A DNA stretch of 49,503 nucleotides from Enterobacter sichuanensis (GTDB taxonomy: Bacteria; Pseudomonadota; Gammaproteobacteria; Enterobacterales; Enterobacteriaceae): positions 1 to 49,503 of the forward strand of contig NZ_POVL01000039.1 in assembly GCF_002939185.1 (NCBI RefSeq), read 5' to 3'. The notes below the pieces were generated by a model. It ran no database searches. It saw only the letters and a program-made list of their open reading frames with translations, and was not told the origin of the DNA. A program made the translations under genes and the position numbers. Every line of letters begins with the position of its first letter. Position 1 is the stretch's first letter. This document shows positions 34,448 to 45,208 of this stretch, in pieces.

Positions 34448-36610
34448 TTACACCGTTTCCAGCTTCGCGTAGGCTGCCACCAGCCATTTGATTCCCTGCC
34501 CCTGGAACGCCACCTGCAGGCGGCTGTGCTCACCGCTGCCTTCCAGATTCACAATGGTCCCTTCGCCAAACTTAGAATGGCGCACACGTTGGCCCAGCTT
34601 GTAGCCGGTGTCGGTTTCCGCCATCGGCGCTCCCATCCGCTGATGACTGACCGGACGGCTGATGCTGGCACGCAGACGCACCTCTTCCACGCACTCCTCC
34701 GGCAGCTCACCGATAAAGCGCGACGGGCGGTGATAGACCTCTTTACCATACAGGCGGCGGGTTTCGGCGTAGGTCAGCGTCAGCTTTTGCATCGCTCGCG
34801 TCACGCCGACATAGGCCAGACGACGCTCCTCTTCCAGGCGTCCGCCTTCATCCAGCGACATCTGGCTCGGGAACATTCCCTCTTCCATACCGACGATAAA
34901 CACCTGCGGGAACTCCAGACCTTTGGCGGAGTGCAGGGTCATCAGCTGAACCGCATCCTGCCAGGTGTCCGCCTGCCCTTCGCCCGCTTCCAGCGCAGCG
35001 TGAGAGAGGAACGCCTGCAGCGGCATCAGGTCTTCATCTTCTTCGTTGTAACTGAACTGGCGCGTTGCCGTCACCAGCTCTTCTAAGTTCTCAATACGGG
35101 TCTGGCCTTTCTCGCCTTTTTCCTGCTCGTACATGGTGCGCAGGCCGGAGTCTTTGATCACCCGGTCGGTCTGCACGTGCAGCGGCATGTCGGCCGTTTC
35201 CTGCGCCAGCGCGTCAATCAGCTCGAGGAAACGCTGCAGGGCGCTGGCAGCGCGGCCGGCAAGGGCTTTTTCCTGCAACAACTCGCGGCACGCCTGCCAC
35301 AGCGTCAGCTGGCGATCGCGCGAGGCCTGGCGCACCACGTCCAGCGTGCGGTCACCAATGCCACGGGTTGGCGTGTTGACCACGCGCTCAAACGCCGCGT
35401 CGTCGTTACGGTTGGCAATCAGGCGCAAATACGAGAGCGCGTCTTTGATTTCCTGACGTTCGAAGAAGCGCATACCGCCGTAAATGCGGTATGGCATCCC
35501 CACCTGCAGCAGCGCCTCTTCCAGCACGCGCGACTGGGCGTTGCTGCGATAGAGAATGGCACACTGTTCCAGCGCGCCACCGTTGTCCTGCCAGGTTTTA
35601 ATGCGGTTCACCACGAAGCGGGCTTCATCGAGTTCGTTGAAGGCGCAGTAAATCGAAATCGGTTCGCCGTCGACGCCGTCGGTCCACAGTTTTTTCCCCA
35701 GACGCCCGTTGTTGTTTTCAATCAGGGCGTTGGCCGCGCTCAGGATATTGCTGGTTGAGCGGTAGTTCTGCTCCAGACGGATGGTCTGTGCGCCCGGGAA
35801 GTCATTGAGGAAGCGCTGGATATTCTCTACCTGCGCCCCGCGCCAGCCGTAGATTGACTGGTCGTCATCACCCACGATCATTACCTTGCCGGTATCGCCG
35901 GCCAGCAGGCGGATCCACGCGTACTGGATGTTGTTGGTATCCTGGAATTCGTCCACCAGAATATTGGTGAAGCGTTCGCGGTAGTGCTGCAGGATATGCG
36001 GTTTGTTGAGCCACAGCTCGTGGGCGCGCAGCAGCAGCTCGGCGAAATCCACCAGGCCGGCGCGATCGCACGCTTCCTGATAGGCCTTGTAGACGTTCTG
36101 CCAGGTCTGCTCGACCGGGTTGCCGAAGCTCTGAATGTGGTGCGGGCGCAAGCCTTCGTCTTTCTGGCCGTTGATGTACCACATCGCCTGACGCGGTGGC
36201 CACTGCTTCTCGTCAAGGTTCATCGCCTTAATCAGGCGTTTGAGAAGACGGAGCTGGTCTTCGCTGTCGAGGATCTGGAAATCCTGCGGCAGATTGGCAT
36301 CCATATGGTGCGCGCGCAGCAGACGGTGCGCCAGGCCGTGGAAGGTGCCGACCCACATGCCGCCCTGGCTGGTGCCCATCAGCTGGGCGATACGGTGGCG
36401 CATCTCCGCCGCCGCCTTGTTGGTAAACGTGACCGCCATGATGGAGTACGGCGAGCAGTTCTCCACGCTCTGCAGCCAGGCGATACGGTGAACCAACACG
36501 CGTGTCTTACCACTGCCCGCCCCCGCCAGCACCAGCAGGTTGGTGCGCGAGGCGGCAACCGCGTCACGCTGTTTGTCATTAAGGCTGTCGAGCAGGTAAG
36601 AAACGTCCAT
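34448..36610 (-). CDS. uvrD: DNA helicase II UvrD
   Basis: Predicted 720 aa, equal to E. coli UvrD. It is an SF1A 3'-5' helicase of nucleotide excision and methyl-directed mismatch repair. Walker A AGAGSGKT (residues 29-36), VDEFQDTN, GDDDQSIYGWRGA and the motif VI region VGVTRAMQKL are present, and the C-terminal Tudor-like segment that binds RNA polymerase (RVRHSKFGEGTIVNLEG) is intact. ATG 36610 gives the family start; four codons upstream another ATG is possible. A promoter and LexA box lie within the 3' end of yigB. Confidence 0.98.
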   Translation of the reverse strand: MDVSYLLDSLNDKQRDAVAASRTNLLVLAGAGSGKTRVLVHRIAWLQSVENCSPYSIMAVTFTNKAAAEMRHRIAQLMGTSQGGMWVGTFHGLAHRLLRAHHMDANLPQDFQILDSEDQLRLLKRLIKAMNLDEKQWPPRQAMWYINGQKDEGLRPHHIQSFGNPVEQTWQNVYKAYQEACDRAGLVDFAELLLRAHELWLNKPHILQHYRERFTNILVDEFQDTNNIQYAWIRLLAGDTGKVMIVGDDDQSIYGWRGAQVENIQRFLNDFPGAQTIRLEQNYRSTSNILSAANALIENNNGRLGKKLWTDGVDGEPISIYCAFNELDEARFVVNRIKTWQDNGGALEQCAILYRSNAQSRVLEEALLQVGMPYRIYGGMRFFERQEIKDALSYLRLIANRNDDAAFERVVNTPTRGIGDRTLDVVRQASRDRQLTLWQACRELLQEKALAGRAASALQRFLELIDALAQETADMPLHVQTDRVIKDSGLRTMYEQEKGEKGQTRIENLEELVTATRQFSYNEEDEDLMPLQAFLSHAALEAGEGQADTWQDAVQLMTLHSAKGLEFPQVFIVGMEEGMFPSQMSLDEGGRLEEERRLAYVGVTRAMQKLTLTYAETRRLYGKEVYHRPSRFIGELPEECVEEVRLRASISRPVSHQRMGAPMAETDTGYKLGQRVRHSKFGEGTIVNLEGSGEHSRLQVAFQGQGIKWLVAAYAKLETV

Positions 36611-36658
36611 TGGCACCGTCACGTCATGTCGGGCAGGCGAATAGCATTCGCCAAAACC

Positions 36659-36713
36659 CTGTTAATTTATACAGAACAATTGATGATTATATCAGCGTCG
36701 TGAGGGATGCCAA
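36659..36713 (-). promoter_or_regulatory. uvrD promoter with LexA box
   Basis: On the minus strand TTGGCA (36708-36713), a 16-bp spacer and TATAAT (36686-36691) form a good sigma-70 promoter, overlapping the yigB stop region. Just downstream, CTGTATAAATTAACAG (36659-36674) has the CTG-N10-CAG form of an SOS box. uvrD is SOS-inducible in E. coli. Confidence 0.85.
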
Positions 36714-37403
36714 CCGCGAAATTTCCAGGTGTGGCAGAAGACGGCTATCGGAGGCGATCATCAGGTCGGCGTTTTCCGGCTTGATCCAGCAGGCCTGCAT
36801 GCCGCAGCGGATGGCTCCGGCCACGTCTGTGGTCAGGTCATCCCCCACGTGCAGGATCTGACCCAGCGGCAGGTTCAGCTTTTCCGCCGCCAGATGGTAC
36901 ATATCGTTAAACGGCTTCGCGCGCCCGTGGGGGCCCGCACGCAGCACAAATTCAAAGTAATCACTCAGGCCAAACAGCTCCGGCTGGGCATTGCCGTTGG
37001 TGATCGCCACCAGCGGCCATTTTTCGGCAAGGGCAGTCAGCGTGTCGTGGGTCTCCTGCGGCACGTCGATACGGCTGCGCCATTTGGCGAAGTGTTCCAT
37101 TGCCGCTTCAGCCCCAATGGCTGCATCCTGTACGCTGAGCCCTGCGTTGAGCATCGCCTGCTCAACCGCGCGGCGACGCCATTCGGTCACGTCGTGGTAA
37201 ATCTCCGGCTCGGTCTCCCGCAGGGACTGACGCAGCTTCTGGAAGTCCTTGTTCTGTATCGTCTTCAGCGCCGGATGGTAGTTCTGGACAAACGCCAGCG
37301 ACTCCTGCTCGGTACGCAGAATCACGTCGCGGTTGTCATAAAGGGTGTCATCAAGGTCAAACGTCAGGGCGGAGATCTGACCGAGTGGGCGGTAAAAACG
37401 CAT
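36687..37403 (-). CDS. yigB: HAD-family FMN phosphatase YigB
   Basis: Predicted 238 aa, equal to E. coli YigB, which is reported to dephosphorylate FMN to riboflavin. The HAD nucleophile motif [10 protein letters not shown] is near residue 15, the Thr/Ser motif is ITNGNAQ, and the metal site [13 protein letters not shown]. The ATG overlaps the xerC stop (TAATG), so it is translationally coupled. The uvrD promoter overlaps its 3' end. Confidence 0.95.
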   Translation of the reverse strand: MRFYRPLGQISALTFDLDDTLYDNRDVILRTEQESLAFVQNYHPALKTIQNKDFQKLRQSLRETEPEIYHDVTEWRRRAVEQAMLNAGLSVQDAAIGAEAAMEHFAKWRSRIDVPQETHDTLTALAEKWPLVAITNGNAQPELFGLSDYFEFVLRAGPHGRAKPFNDMYHLAAEKLNLPLGQILHVGDDLTTDVAGAIRCGMQACWIKPENADLMIASDSRLLPHLEISRLASLTTLI

Positions 37404-38305
37404 TATTTCCCCCGTTTGGCGCGTGGATGCGCCGCGTCGTACACCGAGGCAAGGTGTTGAAAGTCTAAGTGGGTATAAATTTGAGTGGTCGACAGATTCG
37501 CGTGGCCGAGCAGTTCCTGCACGCCGCGCAGATCGCCGCTCGACTCAAGCATGTGTGTCGCAAAGGAGTGGCGCAGCTTGTGCGGGTGAACGTGGCTGTT
37601 AAGCCCCTGCTTAATGCCCCACTCCGCAAAGCGCTTCTGCACGTTACGCGCCGAGATCCGCTTGCCGAGTTTCGACAGGAACAGCGCATCCTCTTCTGCG
37701 CCAAACAGCCCGCGCAGATCCAGCCAGTGCTCAATCCAGGAGACCGCATTGCGGCCAATCGGCAGGCGGCGCTCTTTGCTGCCCTTGCCCATCACCCACA
37801 CTTCGCCGGTCTCCAGGTCGAGATGTTTTACATCAAGGTTAACCAGCTCCGAGAGACGTAGCCCGGCACCGTACATCACCTCCAGCATCGCGCGGTCGCG
37901 CACGGCCAGCGGATCGTTCAGATCGATATCCAGCAGGCGGTTGACGTCGTCAACGTCGATATTTTTCGGCAGATGGCGCGGGGCTTTCGGCGTGGCGATC
38001 CCTTTTGCCGGATTGGCTTTTAAGCCTCCCTGGCTGACCAGCCAGTCGAAGAAACTGCGCAGGGCGGAGAGCCTCAACGCCAGACTTGCGGGACTGAGAT
38101 TTTTTTTACGGCTACGCACAACGAACCCGCGTACCGTCGCAGCATCACATTGTTGCCAGCTTTTCAGGCCGATTTCGTCGGCAATCTGCATGATGGCATC
38201 AAGCTGACGCTGATAGTTGAGCAGGGTAATAGGGCTAAGCTGACGCTCCACGCCCAGATAGCGCAGAAAGCGGGAGACGTCTGTGGCGAGCAATCCGTCC
38301 ATCAT
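37403..38305 (-). CDS. xerC: Site-specific tyrosine recombinase XerC
   Basis: Predicted 300 aa (E. coli 298). With XerD it resolves chromosome dimers at dif. An N-terminal SAM-like core-binding domain (to about 105) precedes the catalytic domain, with Arg in GAGLRLSEL, Lys in [10 protein letters not shown], His and Arg in [10 protein letters not shown], His in [10 protein letters not shown], and the nucleophile Tyr in QIYTHLDF. Two adjacent ATGs (38305, 38302) overlap the yigA stop; either is possible. Confidence 0.97.
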   Translation of the reverse strand: MMDGLLATDVSRFLRYLGVERQLSPITLLNYQRQLDAIMQIADEIGLKSWQQCDAATVRGFVVRSRKKNLSPASLALRLSALRSFFDWLVSQGGLKANPAKGIATPKAPRHLPKNIDVDDVNRLLDIDLNDPLAVRDRAMLEVMYGAGLRLSELVNLDVKHLDLETGEVWVMGKGSKERRLPIGRNAVSWIEHWLDLRGLFGAEEDALFLSKLGKRISARNVQKRFAEWGIKQGLNSHVHPHKLRHSFATHMLESSGDLRGVQELLGHANLSTTQIYTHLDFQHLASVYDAAHPRAKRGK

Positions 38306-39009
38306 ACGCGCTCAATCCAGCGCTCCAGCAGCTCAGGCAGCATCAGGGCAATCTCCTGCAGCAGGTGCGTGGCCTGCCCGCGCTCGTAGTGATGCGCGTC
38401 GCGGCTGGTAAATAAGATGACCCCCAGATCGCCATCGCGCCCCATCAGAGACATCGCTACCGAACCAATCGCTTTGGCCTCCGGCAATACCACCAGCAGT
38501 TCGGGTCCGTTCAGCGGTCCCAGATAGTGATGCTCATGGCCCAGACGCTGAATGCGCAGCGGTTCAAACGCCTGACGGCTAAGTGCCAGATGGGTAAATC
38601 CCGACGGCGCGCCAATGCGCCAGCGGTCAGGGAAAAGACGGATCGTTGCGCCCGCCAGCCCAAGCTCGCGCGCCCAACGATGAAAGCGGCTGAGGAACTC
38701 TTCGAGGCTGTGCGCCGACGCCAGACGCGCCTGCAGATGGAGCAGACGGTAGAACAGACTTTCGTTTGTACTCGCCTGTTCCATCAGCAGCGTCATGTTC
38801 TCTTCAAGCTGACTGATGTGGTTGCGCGAGCGCGCCATATGCCATTCGACCAGCGACACGGTTCCGCGAACCGGATGTGGCACGCGCATCTCTTCGACGA
38901 CGCGTGCATTGCGAATAAAAAACTCAGGATTGCGCAGCAGATAATCAACAACAGCCCTGTCGTCCAGTTCCGTCACTGTTTCCTGCAGTTCTTCCCCTGG
39001 TTGTTTCAT
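38302..39009 (-). CDS. yigA: DUF484 family protein YigA
   Basis: Predicted 235 aa, equal to E. coli YigA. It is a DUF484 protein with a GAF-like fold; no biochemical function is established. An N-terminal helical part ([22 protein letters not shown]...) leads into a coiled segment and the domain. The start overlaps the dapF stop (ATGA) and its stop overlaps xerC, so it is locked in the dapF-yigA-xerC-yigB unit. Confidence 0.92.
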   Translation of the reverse strand: MKQPGEELQETVTELDDRAVVDYLLRNPEFFIRNARVVEEMRVPHPVRGTVSLVEWHMARSRNHISQLEENMTLLMEQASTNESLFYRLLHLQARLASAHSLEEFLSRFHRWARELGLAGATIRLFPDRWRIGAPSGFTHLALSRQAFEPLRIQRLGHEHHYLGPLNGPELLVVLPEAKAIGSVAMSLMGRDGDLGVILFTSRDAHHYERGQATHLLQEIALMLPELLERWIERV

Positions 39010-39830
39010 AGATGGATAAACCCGTCATAGACATGTGCCGCCGGGCCAGTCATATACAGTGGATGACCCGGTCCTTTCCAGGCGATATCAAGCCGACCGC
39101 CTGGTAACTCCACGCGCACCTCTTCTGCCAGTAACCCCTGAGAGATGCCCACGGCCACCGCCGCACAGGCGCCGCTTCCACAGGCCTGCGTCTCGCCCGC
39201 GCCGCGCTCGTAAACCCGCAGACGGATGTGCTCGCGTTTCACCACCTGCATAAAACCGATGTTCGCGCGCTCCGGGAAACGTTCGTGGCTCTCCAGCACC
39301 GGGCCGAGGGTTTCGACGGCGGCCGTTTCCACATCATCAACCTGAATCACGCAGTGCGGGTTACCCATTGAGACGACGCCGCACAATACTGTCTGCTCGG
39401 CCGCACGCATAATATAGGTCTTTTCCGCTTTGTTTGCGCGAAACGGCACGACGGAAGGCTCGAAGTTTGGCTCGCCCATGTTCACCCGCACCAGCTCATC
39501 ATCGGTGACGCTGAGCACCATACGACCATTGGCCGTACTGACGCGAATATCACGCTTGTTGGTCAGCCCTTTCAGGCGGACAAAGCGGGCAAAACAGCGC
39601 GCGCCGTTGCCGCACTGATTCACTTCGCTGCCATCCGCGTTAAAAATACGGTAGTGGAAATCGAGGTCGGGATCGTACGGTGGTTCAACCACCAGCAGCT
39701 GATCGAACCCCACGCCCAGATGCCGATCCGCCAGGCGGCGGATCAATTCCGGGGAGAAAAACACATTCTGCGTTACCGCGTCGACGACCATAAAATCGTT
39801 GCCAAGGCCATGCATTTTAGAGAACTGCAT
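39006..39830 (-). CDS. dapF: Diaminopimelate epimerase DapF
   Basis: Predicted 274 aa, equal to E. coli DapF. It interconverts LL- and meso-diaminopimelate for lysine and peptidoglycan. The two-base mechanism uses C73 (NQCGNGARC) and the second Cys in [11 protein letters not shown]. Of two adjacent ATGs, the second (39830) has the better spacing from GGAG (6 nt) and gives [13 protein letters not shown]. It is 35 bp after lptM. Confidence 0.97.
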   Translation of the reverse strand: MQFSKMHGLGNDFMVVDAVTQNVFFSPELIRRLADRHLGVGFDQLLVVEPPYDPDLDFHYRIFNADGSEVNQCGNGARCFARFVRLKGLTNKRDIRVSTANGRMVLSVTDDELVRVNMGEPNFEPSVVPFRANKAEKTYIMRAAEQTVLCGVVSMGNPHCVIQVDDVETAAVETLGPVLESHERFPERANIGFMQVVKREHIRLRVYERGAGETQACGSGACAAVAVGISQGLLAEEVRVELPGGRLDIAWKGPGHPLYMTGPAAHVYDGFIHL

Positions 39831-39865
39831 CATTTGCTCCATTGCGCGGGTACAGAACGTTGTCG

Positions 39866-40069
39866 TCAGAGATTAACCTGAGTCGGGCCGCCGTTGTTGC
39901 CACGATCGTTAGTATCTGGCGTAGAAGACTCAATACCGCTGTTGACCGGTTTCGTCGGCGGTGGTGCGGTTTTATCCGCTGGCGGGAAGTACAGCGGTCC
40001 CTTCAGTCCGCAGCCAGTCAGGCTAAACAGCGTGATGAGAACGGCAAGCGTTCGGAAAGCGTTTTTCAT
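39866..40069 (-). CDS. lptM: LPS-assembly lipoprotein LptM (YifL)
   Basis: Predicted 67 aa, equal to E. coli YifL/LptM. A lipoprotein signal peptide ends in LTGC (Cys20), followed by [13 protein letters not shown], the conserved motif of the family, and a Pro/Asn/Thr-rich tail. E. coli LptM binds the LptDE translocon and helps LptD disulfide maturation. It is upstream of dapF on the same strand and divergent from cyaY. Confidence 0.93.
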   Translation of the reverse strand: MKNAFRTLAVLITLFSLTGCGLKGPLYFPPADKTAPPPTKPVNSGIESSTPDTNDRGNNGGPTQVNL

Positions 40070-40204
40070 TATAAAGTTGCCCGTAAGTTCAAATCTGTTT
40101 CTATCATCGCAGGAGAAGACACAAAAGCAAGAGTTTGCCGCTTTCCTGCAACGGGATTTATTTAGGGTTATACTGCCGGCATCACGAAAAACAGGAACAA
40201 AACC

Positions 40205-40525
40205 ATGAACGACAGTGAATTCCATCGCCTTGCCGACACCCTGTGGATGACCATTGAAGAGCGTCTTGACGACTGGGACGGCGACAGCGATATCGATTGT
40301 GAAATCAACGGCGGTATTCTGACCCTGAGCTTCGAAAATGGCAGCAAAATTATTATTAACCGCCAGGAGCCGCTTCACCAGGTATGGCTGGCGGCCAGAC
40401 AGGGCGGCTATCATTTCGATCTGAAAGACGGGGAGTGGGTTTGCGACCGCAGCGGCGTACCGTTCTGGGATCTGCTGGAACAGGCGGCGACCGCGCAGGC
40501 GGGCGAGGAAGTCAGTTTCAGATAA
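40205..40525 (+). CDS. cyaY: Iron-sulfur assembly protein CyaY (frataxin)
   Basis: Predicted 106 aa, equal to E. coli CyaY. The frataxin fold's acidic first helix and strand ([17 protein letters not shown]) and the conserved [21 protein letters not shown] are present. It binds iron and the IscS desulfurase, modulating Fe-S cluster assembly. It is a single gene convergent with cyaA, with REP units in between. Confidence 0.97.
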   Translation: MNDSEFHRLADTLWMTIEERLDDWDGDSDIDCEINGGILTLSFENGSKIIINRQEPLHQVWLAARQGGYHFDLKDGEWVCDRSGVPFWDLLEQAATAQAGEEVSFR

Positions 40526-40532
40526 TTTTGTT

Positions 40533-40607
40533 GCCCGGTGGCGGCTACGCCTTACCGGGCCTACAACAACTAGAACTGTAGGCCGGGTAAGCGCAGCGCC
40601 ACCCGGC
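40533..40607. repeat. Inverted REP pair (BIME) between cyaY and cyaA
   Basis: Two REP units face each other: 40533-40564 (GCCCGGTGGCGGCTACGCC... CCTAC) and 40578-40607 (GTAGGCCGGGTAAGCGCAGC...CCCGGC), separated by 13 bp. They match the E. coli REP consensus closely and fill the gap between the two convergent genes. Confidence 0.92.
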
Positions 40608-40615
40608 GAAAAGAG

Positions 40616-43159
40616 TCAAGAGAAGTACTGCTGCAACAGCGGCGCGGTGTCCTGATTGGCAGGGGCAGCAGGCGTTACGGTCTGAGTCCGGAACGGAATC
40701 ACCTGCGCACGGCCATCAACGTTCACAATCTGGTAGAACTGCGGCAGGTTAAAGTTGATAAAGCTTGAGCCGTAGGTGAACCGGTCATGCGAAGAGGAGT
40801 AGAAGCGGCTGACGTCGCGCACCAGCTCCTCTTTACTGCCTTCACAGTGGTGATAAACCTCGGCGCGGTTGGTCTCATCCAGAATGTAGATGTTGAAACC
40901 GGCATCATCGCCCGACTCTTCAAAGAAGAACTGAATAATCCCTTCACTGGCAAAACCATCCACCACCTGCGGCAGCTTAACGTGGTTGGTTTCCACCTGC
41001 ACCGACAGACCATGCAGTTTGTTGTGCGAAATCGCCCCATAGAACTCGATGGCGTTTTCCAGCTTCTGTACTGACACATTGAGACGTTCGAAGAACAGGC
41101 CCCAGGTCTGGCCGGAAACGCGCAGCGCTTTAAAGCGGCCGGTTTCCTGACGGGTACTGGAGAGACGCAGCTCAATACATTCCGAGACCAGCTGCTGCAC
41201 GCGGGTACGAATCAACCCACGCAGATGCTGGCTGTAGCAGAACACTTCCACGCTGTCCGGCGGCGCGGCATCCTGGTGCATCTTGCCGAGAATGGTTTTC
41301 AGCGCTTCGATCATCGCCTGCTCGCCGTTGAAGTGCAGGGTACGCACTTCGTTCCACGAGTTGCGGTACAGCAGATCCACGCTACCCACCAGGCAGTTTT
41401 GCTGCTCGCCAAAGCTAAAGACGTCCAGCTTGCGGAAGTCGAAATGAACCACCTGATTGCGGAAGGCCGCCGTCGGGTCGTATTCCAGGTTAACGATGAT
41501 CGCCAGATGGCGGATCTCGCACGGGCTGTAGAGCGCTTTCGGCGTGGGTGCCGGCAGGCGCAGCGGGAAGTGGTGGGAGACATCCGCCACCATCTCCTGC
41601 AGTTTAGCGAGATCGACCACCTCGTTGCCTTTGATGAACAGGCGCGTGCGTGAGGTCAACAGGCCGTTAAACCAGGCCCAGGCCACCAGCTTGTTCAGGT
41701 AGCGGTTATACTCCAGCGGCTGATGGCTGATGATCGAGTCCATGCTGGGGGCACGGTTATACAGATACCACCCGGTGCGGTTCGCGCGGCCCGGCGGAAC
41801 ATAGATAAAGGTCAGGTTCGGTTCTGACAGGTCAGGCGAAATCTGTGGGTTAACCAGGGTCACTTTACCCGGCAGCGCTTCAAACGCGGCGTACAGTTTA
41901 CGGGTCAATACCCCGATGTCCTGCGGGCTGGCGGAAACGCTGAGGTTGTTACGGCGCGCAAAGCGGATCAGATTACGGTAGCTTTGCATCATCGCATCGA
42001 GCAGTTCGTTGTGCGCTTCACGCACCTGATCGATTTTCCAGTTGGCCCGGTTGTCGAGCATGGAGAGACGCTCTTCGCCCCATCCCCACTCTTTCACTAA
42101 CTGCGTGACCACTTCACGACGCCAGCCGACGCAGGCGCGCTCGCGGCTCAATTTCTCACACACTTTGAGATAGAAACATCGACGCACCAGGTCGAGACGC
42201 GTGGTGTCATCAATAGCTTTCAGGTATTCGGTCACGCGCTCCAGCATCATGCAGTAAGCGTCCAGCCCGAAGGAGACAATTTCCCCGTCGTGCAGACGCT
42301 GCTTGATATCTTTCGCCAGCAGGCGTGGCGTGGGGTATTCCCAGGAATAGGCTTCAAGCAGCAGCGTTTTCAGCACCGCTTTGTACGGTGAGTCGATGCT
42401 CTTATAGAGCTGCCAGAGGCTTGCGCCAAAGTACTCTTCGGCTGACAGCGAGCTCAGGCCGCCGAGGTCCAGCCATTCGTTTGGCGTCAGTACGCCCTGC
42501 GCATAAAGCGACATGACGTAATCGTCGTAATGCTCTTCTTCTTCGCACGGGACCATATTCCACAGAATACGCTTCCCGGCCAGGCGCACAGCAGTACGGT
42601 AAAATTCATCCAGCAACAGGATGTGCTGGGTCGAGCCGCAGTCCTCACCACCCAAACTGCCGCTTTCGTTATGGCGGAAACGGTTTTCATCAATCAGGAA
42701 GAAGCTCACTTCCACGCCGAGCGACGCCGCCCAGCTCTCCAGCAGGCTGCATTTACGCTGCAGCAGCTGACGCTCTTCGTTATCGAGCCAGGATTGATGA
42801 CAGACCCAGATGTCGAGGTCTGACGAACAGCTTTGCCCTACCGATGAGGTACTCCCCATCGAGTAAACCCCGGTAATCGGCAGTTCACCCTTCGGAGACT
42901 CCTGTGGCGGCATGCCGCGGTAGAGTTCCAGTTCGTTGAGATAATGCTGTTGGGTTTCATCAGGCGTGAAGAGGCAAATGCCCTTGGGAACGTTACCGTC
43001 AAGGTAGCCAGGCATTAGCGGATGGTGATAGTGCAATAATGTCGGCAGCAGACTGTAAACCTGCTGGAAAGCAGGTCCCATAGCAGCAAGCGCGCGATCC
43101 ACACGCAGTTGATTTATGGCATCCAGTCTCTGTTTCAGAGTCTCAATATAGAGGTACAA
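40616..43159 (-). CDS. cyaA: Class I adenylate cyclase CyaA
   Basis: Predicted 847 aa (E. coli 848). It makes cAMP; the C-terminal half is the regulatory part that responds to the glucose PTS. The nucleotidyltransferase site is clear: G102-S103 and D114/D116 in [16 protein letters not shown]. The start codon is TTG, as in E. coli, where it limits expression; the downstream residues [18 protein letters not shown] match the family start. A CRP site lies upstream. It is divergent from hemC. Confidence 0.98.
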   Translation of the reverse strand: MYLYIETLKQRLDAINQLRVDRALAAMGPAFQQVYSLLPTLLHYHHPLMPGYLDGNVPKGICLFTPDETQQHYLNELELYRGMPPQESPKGELPITGVYSMGSTSSVGQSCSSDLDIWVCHQSWLDNEERQLLQRKCSLLESWAASLGVEVSFFLIDENRFRHNESGSLGGEDCGSTQHILLLDEFYRTAVRLAGKRILWNMVPCEEEEHYDDYVMSLYAQGVLTPNEWLDLGGLSSLSAEEYFGASLWQLYKSIDSPYKAVLKTLLLEAYSWEYPTPRLLAKDIKQRLHDGEIVSFGLDAYCMMLERVTEYLKAIDDTTRLDLVRRCFYLKVCEKLSRERACVGWRREVVTQLVKEWGWGEERLSMLDNRANWKIDQVREAHNELLDAMMQSYRNLIRFARRNNLSVSASPQDIGVLTRKLYAAFEALPGKVTLVNPQISPDLSEPNLTFIYVPPGRANRTGWYLYNRAPSMDSIISHQPLEYNRYLNKLVAWAWFNGLLTSRTRLFIKGNEVVDLAKLQEMVADVSHHFPLRLPAPTPKALYSPCEIRHLAIIVNLEYDPTAAFRNQVVHFDFRKLDVFSFGEQQNCLVGSVDLLYRNSWNEVRTLHFNGEQAMIEALKTILGKMHQDAAPPDSVEVFCYSQHLRGLIRTRVQQLVSECIELRLSSTRQETGRFKALRVSGQTWGLFFERLNVSVQKLENAIEFYGAISHNKLHGLSVQVETNHVKLPQVVDGFASEGIIQFFFEESGDDAGFNIYILDETNRAEVYHHCEGSKEELVRDVSRFYSSSHDRFTYGSSFINFNLPQFYQIVNVDGRAQVIPFRTQTVTPAAPANQDTAPLLQQYFS

Positions 43160-43509
43160 GACGTATCGCCTGATGTTTCCGGGTATCGCATGCTATTCAA
43201 AACACGAATAACAGCGGGCCCCGCAGTATTTCAAAAAGATAACCGTTACCCTTTTTCGCCTTATCATTATGCTGGTACCGACGAAAAAATGGTCTAAAAC
43301 GTGATCAATTTAACACCTTGCCGATTGACCGTAAAGAAAGTTGCGCTACATACAAAGTGTAGCACCGTTCTGTACGTGTAAATTCCTTAATACGGCTGTG
43401 GCTGACGAATACGCCGCCTTGTCCCTCTCACTCTTCATCAACCGTAAAACTGCCATCCCAGAGTCAACAATGTTAGGATGGTTGGCGATTGATAATGACG
43501 GTAACAAGC
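43160..43509. promoter_or_regulatory. cyaA-hemC divergent control region
   Basis: This 350-bp gap holds no supported gene. It contains a CRP-type site at 43299-43318 whose core GTGATCAATTTAACAC resembles the site that represses E. coli cyaA; on the minus strand a possible cyaA -10 (CATAAT) lies downstream of it. The promoters of hemC must lie in the right half, but I cannot assign them securely. Confidence 0.75.
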
Positions 43510-44451
43510 ATGTTAGACAATGTTTTGAGAATTGCCACACGCCAAAGCCCTCTCGCGCTCTGGCAGGCACATTATGTTAAGCAGCGCCTTGAAGCCTGCC
43601 ACAGTGGATTGCGCGTCGAGCTGGTGCCGATGGTCACGCGCGGTGATGTGATCCTGGATACGCCACTGGCGAAAGTGGGCGGCAAGGGCCTGTTTGTCAA
43701 AGAACTGGAACTGGCATTGCTTGAGAACCGCGCCGATATCGCCGTACATTCGATGAAAGACGTGCCCGTCGAGTTCCCGGAAGGGCTGGGGCTGGTGACC
43801 ATCTGCGAGCGCGAAGATCCGCGTGATGCGTTTGTCTCTAACCGCTACGACTCGCTCGATGCGCTGCCTGAGGGAAGCGTGGTTGGCACGTCCAGTTTAC
43901 GTCGCCAGTGTCAGCTGGCGGCGCGTCGTCCCGATCTGATCATTCGCTCGCTGCGCGGTAACGTCGGCACGCGTCTGGGCAAACTGGATAACGGTGATTA
44001 CGATGCCATTATTCTCGCCGTTGCCGGGCTGAAGCGTCTGGGGCTGGAAGAACGCATTCGCGTGGCACTGCCGCCAGAACTGTCGCTGCCGGCTGTTGGC
44101 CAGGGTGCCGTCGGCATTGAGTGCCGTCTGGACGATGCGCGTACCCGCGAGTTCCTTGCCCCGCTGAACCATGACGAGACCGCTATCCGCGTAAAAGCCG
44201 AGCGTGCGATGAATACCCGCCTCGAAGGGGGGTGTCAGGTGCCGATTGGCAGCTATGCTGAATTGACGAATGGTGAACTGTGGCTGCGCGCGCTGGTCGG
44301 CGCGCCGGACGGTTCGCAGATGGTGCGCGGTGAACGTCGTGGCAACGCGCAGGATGCCGAACAGCTTGGCGTCTCGCTGGCAGAAGAGTTACTGGATAAC
44401 GGCGCCCGCGAAATCCTGGCTGACGTTTATAATGGAGAACCCCCTGCATGA
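43510..44451 (+). CDS. hemC: Hydroxymethylbilane synthase HemC
   Basis: Predicted 313 aa, equal to E. coli HemC. It joins four porphobilinogen units into hydroxymethylbilane. C242 ([10 protein letters not shown]) carries the dipyrromethane cofactor; D84 in HSMKDVP is catalytic. An ATG at 43489 and one at 43495 are in frame, but [19 protein letters not shown] is the family start. The stop overlaps hemD by 4 nt. Confidence 0.97.
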   Translation: MLDNVLRIATRQSPLALWQAHYVKQRLEACHSGLRVELVPMVTRGDVILDTPLAKVGGKGLFVKELELALLENRADIAVHSMKDVPVEFPEGLGLVTICEREDPRDAFVSNRYDSLDALPEGSVVGTSSLRRQCQLAARRPDLIIRSLRGNVGTRLGKLDNGDYDAIILAVAGLKRLGLEERIRVALPPELSLPAVGQGAVGIECRLDDARTREFLAPLNHDETAIRVKAERAMNTRLEGGCQVPIGSYAELTNGELWLRALVGAPDGSQMVRGERRGNAQDAEQLGVSLAEELLDNGAREILADVYNGEPPA

Positions 44452-45188
44452 GTATTCTTGTCACCCGCCCTTCTCCCGCAGGAGAGCAATTAGTGAGCCG
44501 TCTGCGCGCACTGGGGCAGGTGGCCTGGAGTTTTCCGCTGATTGAATTCTCCCCGGGTCGGGAGCTCTCTGCGCTCGCCGACCAGATGAATACCCTTCAG
44601 GACGGTGACCTGCTGTTTGCGTTATCGCAACATGCCGTGGAATTTGCCCACGCGCAGCTGCAACAGCAGGGTCTGCCCTGGCCAACTGCCCCCCGCTATT
44701 TCGCGATTGGCCGCACAACAGCACTGGCGCTGCATACCGTAAGCGGCGCGGACGTTCGTTACCCGTTAGATCGGGAAATCAGTGAAGTCTTGCTACAATT
44801 ACCTGAATTACAAACTATTGCTGGAAAACGTGCGCTGATATTACGCGGTAACGGCGGACGCGAACTGATAGGTGAAACGTTGCAGGAGCGCGGGGCTAAC
44901 GTGACGTTCTGCGAATGCTACCAGCGTTGTGCAAAACATTATGACGGTGCAGAAGAGGCGATGCGCTGGCATACGCGCGGCATTAATACACTGGTCGTGA
45001 CCAGCGGTGAAATGCTGCAGCAGCTCTGGTCACTTGTGCCGCAATGGTATCGTGAAAACTGGTTACTCCACTGTCGGCTTCTGGTCGTCAGTGAGCGTCT
45101 GGCGAACCAGGCCCGGGAGCTGGGCTGGCATGATATTCGGATCGCTGATAACGCCGACAACGATGCGCTGCTGCGCGCATTACAATAA
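44448..45188 (+). CDS. hemD: Uroporphyrinogen-III synthase HemD
   Basis: Predicted 246 aa, equal to E. coli HemD. It closes the ring of hydroxymethylbilane with inversion of ring D. The two-lobed fold is poorly conserved in sequence; the N-terminal [21 protein letters not shown] and the C-terminal [16 protein letters not shown] are recognisable. ATGA overlap with hemC shows coupling. Confidence 0.96.
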   Translation: MSILVTRPSPAGEQLVSRLRALGQVAWSFPLIEFSPGRELSALADQMNTLQDGDLLFALSQHAVEFAHAQLQQQGLPWPTAPRYFAIGRTTALALHTVSGADVRYPLDREISEVLLQLPELQTIAGKRALILRGNGGRELIGETLQERGANVTFCECYQRCAKHYDGAEEAMRWHTRGINTLVVTSGEMLQQLWSLVPQWYRENWLLHCRLLVVSERLANQARELGWHDIRIADNADNDALLRALQ

Positions 45189-45208
45189 CTCTCAAATGGG
45201 AAGCCATA

